Source of the DNA: Dethiobacter sp.
GTDB taxonomy: Bacteria > Bacillota > Dethiobacteria > Dethiobacterales > Dethiobacteraceae
NCBI GenBank assembly: GCA_018333455.1
Contig: JAGXTN010000034.1
Location: forward strand, 1-37,089
Reading direction: 5' to 3'
Length of the DNA stretch: 37,089 bases
Under the pieces are notes generated by a model. It did not search any database. It was not told the origin of the DNA and was given only the letters and a program-made list of their open reading frames with translations. The translations under genes and the position numbers were made by a program. How positions within the stretch are numbered: the stretch's first letter is position 1; every line of letters starts with the position of its first letter. Shown here one piece after another: positions 31,839-37,089 of this stretch.

Positions 31839-32405
31839 ATGGATAACAATCACTCTGAAAAGGACCTGGTTGCCCGAGCCAGGCATTGCCCGGAGGCTTT
31901 CGGCCTGCTTTATGACCAAAACTACGCTGCCATACTCAACTATTGCCTGCGCCGAACGGGTGATGTTGAGCTTGCCCAGGATCTCACCGCTGAGACCTTT
32001 GTTAAAGCGCTGAAAAATATCGGCCGCTACGAGTGGCGGGGCAGCTCATTTTCTGCCTGGCTCTATCGAATTGCCGGCAATGAATTAACCAGCTATTTTC
32101 GCAAAGGACTCCACAAGGCGGTCTCCCTCGAGCACCTGCGTGAAAGTCAGGGCTTTGAGCCGTCATCGCCGGAGGAGTTAGAAGACGAATTGATTGCGGC
32201 ACAGGAGCAGTTGGCGCGTCAGCAGGAATTCCTGTCTTGCCGACAGAAAATCAGCCAATTGCCGCCAAAATATCAGGAAGTAATTGCGTTGCGTTTTTTT
32301 GCCGGCAAGAGCCATCAAGAGATAGCCGAAATTTTAGCTAAGCCGGAAGGAACAGTAAAGTCACTTTTACACCGTGGCTTAAAAAAATTGCGGAGTTTCT
32401 TTTAG
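31839..32405 (+). CDS. ECF-type RNA polymerase sigma factor
   Basis: A 188-residue sigma-70 family protein with only regions 2 and 4. Region 2 includes FGLLYDQNYAAILNYCLRRTGDVELAQDLTAETFVKAL and FSAWLYRIAGNELTSYFRK. Region 4 holds LPPKYQEVIALRFFAGKSHQEIAEILAKPEGTVKSLLHRGLKKLR. The linker (about 90-125) is acidic. The start is uncertain: ATG 31839 or TTG 31830, neither with a good ribosome binding site. The next gene encodes a membrane protein with an RsgI-like domain, so the sigma factor is probably held inactive at the membrane. It is not SigI, whose C-terminal part differs. Confidence 0.92.
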   Translation: MDNNHSEKDLVARARHCPEAFGLLYDQNYAAILNYCLRRTGDVELAQDLTAETFVKALKNIGRYEWRGSSFSAWLYRIAGNELTSYFRKGLHKAVSLEHLRESQGFEPSSPEELEDELIAAQEQLARQQEFLSCRQKISQLPPKYQEVIALRFFAGKSHQEIAEILAKPEGTVKSLLHRGLKKLRSFF

Positions 32406-32474
32406 CATGCGTTAAAGCATCTCAAGCGCAACCTTTTATCCATAGCAGCGTTAAATAAGCAGAGGTTAAATAAG

Positions 32475-33692
32475 ATGAAAATGACTGGCAAGCCCGATTA
32501 TGGAAAACTACAAACTAAGCTGGAAAACCTCGAACTTCCCGAGGTGCAGATACCAGCAAACCAGCTGCGCTTAAGGCAAACGCTGCTTGCTTCAGCTTGT
32601 TTTAAAAAAGAAGTCACGCTTCTCCCCGTTCAGCAAAAAATTAGAGCTAGAGTATTTAACGTCAGGCCGGCCGCATGGACACTAGTTGCCTCGCTGACTA
32701 TACTGCTCCTAACTCTAGGTACTTACAGAACTTTTTTTACTGCACCTCAGGCCGTAGCCAGCCTTACCATGCAAGTCAACCCGGCAATAACGATGACTAT
32801 TAGCGCAGGATACAAAGTCATCACAGCAAATGGTTTAGATGCAGACGGTCAAGCGCTGCTGGCAGAGTTGGACTTATCAGGTCAGAATGTGCGTGAGGCG
32901 CTGCGCATAATTGCAGATGCACTGCGCGAAGGCGGCCTGCTCAGCCCAGAGCGTCGGATAATAATCGCAGTGCATCCGGTGGGTGACAGATTGGCAGCAA
33001 CAGATTTGGCTGCTTTGTCGGGGAATGTGCGCCGAACTATCGACGAATACTTGGCAGACCACGGGTTATCGCTTAAAGTGACAAACAGTGAACTTACCGC
33101 CGAATTCACGGAAGCTGCCGCTGATGCCGGACTGTTACCTGCTGATTATGTTGACCTTGTTGCCGCAGTTGGTTCTCCGCTCGCTTGGCAGATACTAAAC
33201 CTGTATAAAGAGCTGAGTATTAGTCCGGTTCTCTTCAGAGAAAAGCTTGACACCATTACAGAGGCAATAATTGAACTCATGGAAGAAAAAGGGCTGAACA
33301 AGCAAGAAGCTCTGACCATGATTAAGGAAGCCATCAAAGCTGATCCCACGCTGGAGGGTTTTAACGAACTGCACGAAATCCCCGACGCCCCGGAGGAAGA
33401 AACAAATGCTGTTGAAGATGGCGAATCCGGCAAGCCTGATGATGTTCAATCTGACCATGACGCTCCTGATAAATACTTGAACGAAAAGGAAGAGTCCGAC
33501 AGACATAAACGCGATCAACTCAAGCCCGATGCTTTTAACGAAGATACAGCCGAGGGATACGAATCCGACAAACCTGCGCGTGATGAATCTAAACCCGACG
33601 CTTCTGGAGAAGAGACGACTGAGACCGAGGAAGACGCCCTGCAGTCAGGAAATGAGCTCCAGAAGCCGGCTGATAGTTCCGAAGAACATTGA
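32475..33692 (+). CDS. Membrane anti-sigma factor with RsgI-like domain
   Basis: A 405-residue single-pass protein. Residues 1-65 would be cytoplasmic and contact the sigma factor. One transmembrane helix spans about 66-86. An RsgI-like middle domain (about 93-170) starts ASLTMQVNPAITMTISAGYKVITANGLDADGQALL and ends RIIIAVHPVG. Asn102-Pro103 falls where RsgI proteins of cellulolytic Clostridia are cleaved between Asn and Pro. A helical region (about 215-310) follows, then an acidic low-complexity tail (about 310-405) with repeated ESDKP/DESKPDA-like units. AGAGGT precedes the ATG. The gene lies 69 bases after the ECF sigma gene. The N-terminus does not match the RsgI_N domain that binds SigI. 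Confidence 0.83.
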   Translation: MKMTGKPDYGKLQTKLENLELPEVQIPANQLRLRQTLLASACFKKEVTLLPVQQKIRARVFNVRPAAWTLVASLTILLLTLGTYRTFFTAPQAVASLTMQVNPAITMTISAGYKVITANGLDADGQALLAELDLSGQNVREALRIIADALREGGLLSPERRIIIAVHPVGDRLAATDLAALSGNVRRTIDEYLADHGLSLKVTNSELTAEFTEAAADAGLLPADYVDLVAAVGSPLAWQILNLYKELSISPVLFREKLDTITEAIIELMEEKGLNKQEALTMIKEAIKADPTLEGFNELHEIPDAPEEETNAVEDGESGKPDDVQSDHDAPDKYLNEKEESDRHKRDQLKPDAFNEDTAEGYESDKPARDESKPDASGEETTETEEDALQSGNELQKPADSSEEH

Positions 33693-33701
33693 ACTGGAAG
33701 C

Positions 33702-33731
33702 AAATTCCCCTCCCTTAAATTCCCCTCCCTT
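33702..33731. repeat. 15-bp exact tandem repeat
   Basis: AAATTCCCCTCCCTT occurs twice in direct succession (33702-33716 and 33717-33731). The second copy is the beginning of the larger palindromic element that follows. Confidence 0.85.
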
Positions 33732-33849
33732 GGAGGGGTGCCCGTTAGGGCGGGGTGGTCTCTTATACAAACCGAATTGTCACAATGGAGATACTAAAGC
33801 TTGCCGACCACCCCGGCGCTTCGCACCACCCCTCCAATGGAGGGGGAAT
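33720..33849. repeat. Paired inverted REP-like elements between convergent genes
   Basis: The left element has a small palindrome, CCCCTCCCTTGGAGGGG (33722-33738), then a GC-rich middle and GGGGTGGTC (33752-33760). The right element is the mirror order: GACCACCCC (33806-33814), a GC-rich middle and CCCCTCCAATGGAGGGG (33829-33845). The two face each other over a 45-base AT-richer core, like a BIME made of two REP units. No transposase is seen in the core. Confidence 0.8.
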
Positions 33850-33882
33850 AGCCACAAGCGGTGAGCGGGAGCATACACAAAC

Positions 33883-33919
33883 CCGGCCCGGTTCAGTATT
33901 CCTGAGCCGGGCCGGATTT
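33883..33919. terminator. Bidirectional terminator between the anti-sigma and stalk-domain genes
   Basis: CCGGCCCGGTTCAG (33883-33896) pairs with CTGAGCCGGGCCGG (33902-33915) over 14 bases with one G-T pair. ATTTGT follows on the + strand and GGTTTGTGT on the minus strand. It lies between two convergent genes and can serve both. Confidence 0.82.
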
Positions 33920-33937
33920 GTCTGATAGCAAAGCAGA

Positions 33938-34885
33938 CTATTGGCGGACAATAATGCTACGGTCACTAGGATTCCACCGAACTGCAGCATCGAGATTCTC
34001 GGAAACAAAACGCAGCGGGACGACTGTTCTGCCTTGTACAACCTTGGCCGGTGCTTCGAGAACCACTATCCTTGGAGCTGCTCCCGCAATCTGAATACGA
34101 GCCTCATCATCTCCAAGGCGAAGCTTAATAGTAATTACTCCACTGGTGAAAGTCACTTCCTTGTCTTCCTCGTCCCAACGGAGGACAGCGCCTAGCTGCT
34201 CGCCCAAGAAACGTAGTGGTACAAGCGTCCGCCCATCTTCTACAAAGGGGGCTACTTCCAGCCTTGTGGCTTCACCATTTACGCGGGCGCTTTTTTGCCC
34301 AAGCTGTAACCTGACGACTCTCCGTTCCAAGGTAACCTCGATGTCGTACTCCAGTGTCGTGTACCCGGCTGCAGCAATTTTACCGGGCCTGCCAAGCTCT
34401 TTATCATCGTCGGTGTCATCGGTTTCTTCAGCCGTCAGGCTGATGCTGACGGAAACATAGGGGACGTACTCACCCACATCGTATACGCCGTCGCTGACAA
34501 TCACTATGCTACGGCTTTGTTCGAATGTTATGTCTAGGGAGTCGTCGTCAAGCTCAATATCGTAGCTTTCAATACCATATGCCCGTTCAACAACGCTGAC
34601 AAAATGCCTTCTCGCCTGCTCCAGCGCCGCCTCATCCATGGCACCGGGCTTTTTAAACTCCCCGGAATAAGCTAACCGTTGCCGTCTGGCATACAAATCC
34701 AAATCCTCAGCTATGACGTTAAACCCGTCTAACGGCACCCCGCCAAACTCCCGTTTGACTTCAGCAATGATCGTCTCCAGAGCAGTTTCCCTTGACTGGT
34801 AGCGTCGCTCTGCACCGGCCGCAAACTGTGCGGTCAACATTGAAAGGGCAAAAAGAATCATTAATACAGTTGCCTTACGCTTCAC
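33938..34885 (-). CDS. Secreted stalk-domain (copper amine oxidase N-terminal-like) protein
   Basis: A 315-residue protein. The signal peptide (1-25) has a hydrophobic core VLMILFALSML and a probable cut after AAGA. Residues 26-190 form a domain I do not recognise, rich in Asp/Glu (DIELDDDSLDITF, ETDDTDDDKELG). Residues about 200-315 carry two copies of the stalk motif: DGRTLVPLRFLGEQLGAVLRWDEEDKEVTF and QGRTVVPLRFVSENLDAAVRWNPSDRSIIV. No copper-oxidase catalytic domain is present; such domains in Firmicutes are found in surface proteins and probably mediate binding. GTG at 34885 lies eight bases after AGGAGG. Confidence 0.85.
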   Translation of the reverse strand: MKRKATVLMILFALSMLTAQFAAGAERRYQSRETALETIIAEVKREFGGVPLDGFNVIAEDLDLYARRQRLAYSGEFKKPGAMDEAALEQARRHFVSVVERAYGIESYDIELDDDSLDITFEQSRSIVIVSDGVYDVGEYVPYVSVSISLTAEETDDTDDDKELGRPGKIAAAGYTTLEYDIEVTLERRVVRLQLGQKSARVNGEATRLEVAPFVEDGRTLVPLRFLGEQLGAVLRWDEEDKEVTFTSGVITIKLRLGDDEARIQIAGAAPRIVVLEAPAKVVQGRTVVPLRFVSENLDAAVRWNPSDRSIIVRQ

Positions 34886-35014
34886 CTTCTCTACCTCCTG
34901 CTCGATATTTAGTACCGACTGCACCGCCGGCCTAAAGCTATAACGAACTGAAATAAAAAAGGTTGCATTACCGCAACACGAAGTAAACATCTAAAGCGAT
35001 GAAAATCTTCTCCA

Positions 35015-35051
35015 CTCACCCTGACCCTCTCCCCCCAAATGGTGGAGAGGG
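35015..35051. repeat. REP-like palindrome, divergent copy
   Basis: CTCACCCTGACCCTCTCC is followed by a short loop and GGAGAGGGT. The paired arms are ACCCTCTCC (35024-35032) and GGAGAGGGT (35043-35051). It shares the CTCACCCT-ACCCTCTCC core of the copies at 28464 and 36677, but has a longer loop. Confidence 0.65.
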
Positions 35052-35100
35052 TACTATAGCAACGCAGAAAAAAGCGATAATAAAGCCTGCCCAACATTAA

Positions 35101-35126
35101 GCCCCCTCACCTGGAGGGGGCTTCTT
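35101..35126 (-). terminator. Hairpin over the glycosyltransferase stop codon
   Basis: GCCCCCTC (35101-35108) pairs with GAGGGGGC (35114-35121). The glycosyltransferase stop (35107-35109) lies in the hairpin. T-rich sequence follows on both sides (TTCTTT on +, TTAATGTT on minus), so weak termination in either direction is possible. Confidence 0.65.
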
Positions 35127-36519
35127 TGGTGCGCGGCGTTTTGACCCATGTCGCTGGCTGCCGGTGGAGAATTTTCAGAGCCACCGAAGTGGTGAAGGGA
35201 GCAATGAAGAAGAAGCCGGCCACGGGGATAAGCAGCAGATGGGAAACGGCCAAAATTCTCCGTAAGCGGCTTTGCGGCGCCAAAGCAAAGTTGATAAAAG
35301 GCTGGAAATGGCGTAATCGCTCGAAGGTAAAAATGAAGTATACTGATACGGTGATATTAACAATCACGCCCATTCCGGCAAACAGTTGCTGTGGGTCAGC
35401 CCGGTCAAACAGGCTGAGTAGGAAAGCAAGCGGCGGGAAAAGAATCATCGTCTGGAAAAAAAGCCACTCAACCGGACCCTTCCAGAACAGGACACGCAGC
35501 ATCCTGCTGGCCCTCTTTTCCTTAACTTGACTCCGAACGCTGGCCTGTCTCAGTTTATCCATCACTTGCAGATAACCGCTTCCCCAGCGCAGTCGCTGCC
35601 GGAAGAAAGCACGATAAGTAGCTGGTGTTTGCTCCGTGCTGGGATAGGGAATGTATTCTGGCCAAGCACCCGCTTCCACATACGCTCGGATGCCCAGTTC
35701 CAGATCCTCGGTCAGGGAGCAGTGGTCAAAACCGCCGATTTCATCCAGCAAGCTGCTGGTCACAAACAGATTGGTTCCGCCGACGAAAGGAAGCTGACGC
35801 ATCACTGACGGCAGGTTCCACTCGTGTGAAACGGACTGATAAATCGCCGCCACTTTATTAATAGGATAAAGTTGGAAGAAATTACGTACCTGGTAGACAG
35901 GGCCTTGCCAGAGCTGAACTTGGCCGGCACTCGCCAGGTAACGGTAGGCCACATACAGCAACCCTTCTTTGTCCGGGCGGCTCTCGGCGTCGTAAAAAGC
36001 GCAGATTTCCGTTTGCCGGTTACGGAACGGCAGAGCAAAATTGAGCGCCCGTCCTTTGGTGGATGGTACATTCCTGCCCAAGCAATGACCGTGTAACTGA
36101 CCATCAAAGTCCTGAGGAACAATCAGATGACGAAGAACGGGCAACCCTGTTTTTCCGGCCAGCTCAGCCAGTTTATACTGCACTACATCCTGCGTGGTTA
36201 GCCCGGCCTTCGCATGAAGCTCCTTTTCGTCGGTGACAACGAGAATTTCCAGGAGGTCTGCCGGATAGCACAGTCCTACCAAATGGTCGATGGTATTGCC
36301 GATCACCTCTGATTCATTGTAGGCTGGTACTAAAATAGTGATTCGGGGCAAAGTTCGCCCGCAATACTGCTTCTGCAATTCATCCAACGACAACTTCGGC
36401 CTTTTTCGCCAATAGGTCCTCTCTGCCCACTGACCCCGAATCAGCATGCGCATAAACAGCAAAAGCGCCAGAAAATAAACAACCACTGTAGCCATGTAAA
36501 GAGTCTGTTTCACATCCAA
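35107..36519 (-). CDS. Membrane glycosyltransferase, GT2 family
   Basis: A 470-residue enzyme. An N-terminal helix (about 7-27) precedes a cytoplasmic GT-A domain: ITILVPAYNESEVIGNTIDHL, the acidic pair in FYDAESRPD, PFVGGTNLFVTSSLLDEIGGFD, SLTEDLELGIR (catalytic TED) and QRLRW (Q-x-x-R-W, as in processive synthases). Three or four C-terminal helices follow (WLFFQTMILFPPLAFLLSLF, GVIVNITVSVYFIFTF, LLLIPVAGFFFIAPFTTSVAL). The architecture is that of cellulose- or hyaluronan-synthase-like enzymes, so it may make and export a polysaccharide; the sugar is unknown. The start is TTG at 36519, nine bases after AGAGGGG. Confidence 0.9.
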   Translation of the reverse strand: MDVKQTLYMATVVVYFLALLLFMRMLIRGQWAERTYWRKRPKLSLDELQKQYCGRTLPRITILVPAYNESEVIGNTIDHLVGLCYPADLLEILVVTDEKELHAKAGLTTQDVVQYKLAELAGKTGLPVLRHLIVPQDFDGQLHGHCLGRNVPSTKGRALNFALPFRNRQTEICAFYDAESRPDKEGLLYVAYRYLASAGQVQLWQGPVYQVRNFFQLYPINKVAAIYQSVSHEWNLPSVMRQLPFVGGTNLFVTSSLLDEIGGFDHCSLTEDLELGIRAYVEAGAWPEYIPYPSTEQTPATYRAFFRQRLRWGSGYLQVMDKLRQASVRSQVKEKRASRMLRVLFWKGPVEWLFFQTMILFPPLAFLLSLFDRADPQQLFAGMGVIVNITVSVYFIFTFERLRHFQPFINFALAPQSRLRRILAVSHLLLIPVAGFFFIAPFTTSVALKILHRQPATWVKTPRTKEAPSR

Positions 36520-36556
36520 TGTTGACTACCCCTCTTTTGGTTTAGACATATTGCCC

Positions 36557-36596
36557 GGTAAAGGTAAAATCATTACCTAGTTTACCCATGTTTACC
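36557..36596 (-). promoter_or_regulatory. Cluster of GGTAAA/TTTACC repeats upstream of the glycosyltransferase
   Basis: GGTAAA occurs twice in tandem (36557-36562, 36563-36568), followed by ATTACC, TTTACC and TTTACC (to 36596). Direct and inverted copies thus fill 40 bases, ending 38 bases before the start codon. It may be a regulator binding site. Confidence 0.5.
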
Positions 36597-36676
36597 GCAG
36601 AACACGCAACTACCCTACTTTTTTTTGCTTCCAAAACATCTAAGGCACGGACGGCAAGAACATGATACCCTCGTTG

Positions 36677-36711
36677 CCCTCACCCTAACCCTCTCCCACA
36701 GGGAGAGGGGA
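36677..36711. repeat. REP-like palindrome, copy 2
   Basis: CCCTCACCCTAACC followed by CCCTCTCCC-aca-GGGAGAGGG (36689-36709). It is almost identical to the copy at 28464-28498 and in the same orientation. The 285 bases between the glycosyltransferase start and the 5S gene hold this repeat, the GGTAAA cluster and the rRNA terminator, but no gene. Confidence 0.8.
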
Positions 36712-36762
36712 GCAGCAAATTGGAGCAAGCATAAACCAATTTTCAAGAAAGCGACGCATAAC

Positions 36763-36792
36763 AAAACGCACCTGCCATAATGACCGGTGCGT
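36763..36792 (-). terminator. Terminator of the rRNA operon
   Basis: On the minus strand ACGCACC pairs with GGTGCGT (36786-36792 with 36766-36772) and TTTTGTT follows. It begins about 13 bases after the 5S gene. Confidence 0.78.
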
Positions 36793-36804
36793 GTGTAAAA
36801 ATTA

Positions 36805-36921
36805 GTCTGGCGGAGACCTACTCTCCCAGGGACCTACGTCCCAAGTACCATCGGCGCTGGAGGGCTTAACGGCCGTGTTCGGAATGGGAACGGGTGTGAC
36901 CCCTCCGCCATTTCCGCCAGA
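36805..36921 (-). rRNA. rrf: 5S ribosomal RNA
   Basis: About 117 bases. On the minus strand it runs from TCTGGCGG to CCGCCAGAC, the closing helix. It contains the conserved CACACCCGTTCCCATTCCGA and GAACACGG segments, then GATGGTACTTGGG and GGGAGAGTAGGT. Ends may be off by one or two bases. It follows 23S with a spacer of about 46 bases and no tRNA between. Confidence 0.96.
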
Positions 36922-36967
36922 AAGTTCTTTCAAAACTGCACAGCGAAGCATATTAATATCAAAAGTT

Positions 36968-37089
36968 AAGGTCAAGCCCTCGACCTATTAGTACCGGTAA
37001 GCTTTGACATTGCTGTCTTTACACACCCGGCCTATCAACCAGATCTTCTCTCTGGGGTCTTACCTCGTTTACCGAGCGGGAGAACTTAT
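36968..37089 (-). rRNA. rrl: 23S ribosomal RNA, 3' end (partial)
   Basis: The minus strand reads through GGTTGATAGGCCGGGTGTG, CCGGTACTAATAGGTCGAG and GGGCTTGACCTT, which is the conserved 3' terminus of bacterial 23S rRNA. The gene continues past the right edge of the window. Confidence 0.95.

Noticed and set aside
36922-36967. tRNA gene in the 23S-5S spacer
   Set aside because: The spacer is about 46 bases, too short for a tRNA, and has no T-arm sequence.
1-37089. CRISPR array, prophage or insertion sequence
   Set aside because: No regularly spaced direct repeats, no Cas genes, no transposase or integrase were seen. The repeats present are short palindromes and two small tandem repeats.

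Overview
The window reads as a chromosomal segment of a low-to-mid GC, endospore-forming, anaerobic Firmicute (Clostridia-like). The evidence is sporulation sigma-K, a BofC-type protein, the alaS-ireB-ruvX-DUF1292-mltG-U32 block known from Bacillus and Clostridia, strong AGGAGG ribosome binding sites with many TTG/GTG starts, and an oxygen-sensitive Ni-Fe-S carbon monoxide dehydrogenase. I cannot name the genus from sequence alone.

Layout. (1) 1-2530: a stand-alone + strand cooS with its own leader and terminators. It has a long N-terminal extension and the CX2C form of the D-cluster motif. (2) 2600-3925: a small accessory patch with a decayed AbiEi-type antitoxin gene and an intact Phd/ParE-type toxin-antitoxin pair under a palindromic operator. 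(3) 3926-9680, minus strand: yqeG, a 51-codon ORF, exoD-like, aroE, an M23 lipoprotein, sigK and a class B penicillin-binding protein. (4) 9830-20391, minus strand: a long housekeeping run coaE, SLT transglycosylase, CoA-binding protein, BofC-domain protein, zinc-ribbon protein, AI-2E family permease, alaS, ireB, an aldo/keto reductase with ferredoxin tail, ruvX, DUF1292, mltG, U32 peptidase. It starts at a clean sigma-A promoter before coaE. (5) 20443-25867: the fatty-acid beta-oxidation operon fadN-fadA-fadE, ended by a strong terminator and facing a divergent MarR regulator. (6) 26173-28378: a DUF1405 membrane protein, a DUF1284 protein, and bioY under a perfect BirA-type operator. (7) 28548-31611: a KASIII-like synthase directly coupled to a HisF-family protein, followed by class I fructose-bisphosphate aldolase with a possible 21-codon leader ORF. 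(8) 31839-36519: an ECF sigma factor with an RsgI-type membrane anti-sigma, a secreted stalk-domain protein, and a membrane glycosyltransferase, separated by REP-like palindromes. (9) 36763-37089: the 3' end of an rRNA operon (5S and partial 23S, minus strand).

How the genes work together. Region 4 links translation (alaS), recombination (ruvX), cell-wall synthesis and turnover (PBP, MltG, SLT) and probably tRNA modification (U32). Region 5 oxidises acyl-CoAs. BioY imports biotin. The ECF/RsgI pair probably senses an envelope signal, with secreted stalk-domain and glycosyltransferase genes next to it.

The most unusual items are the HisF-family protein. It keeps both catalytic aspartates but has lost most of the ammonia-gate residues, and it sits 17 nt behind a KASIII gene with no HisH nearby. 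Next come the orphan CX2C-type CODH and the ECF sigma factor paired with an Asn-Pro-containing RsgI-type anti-sigma. There is also a recurring arrangement in which stop codons lie inside inverted repeats.
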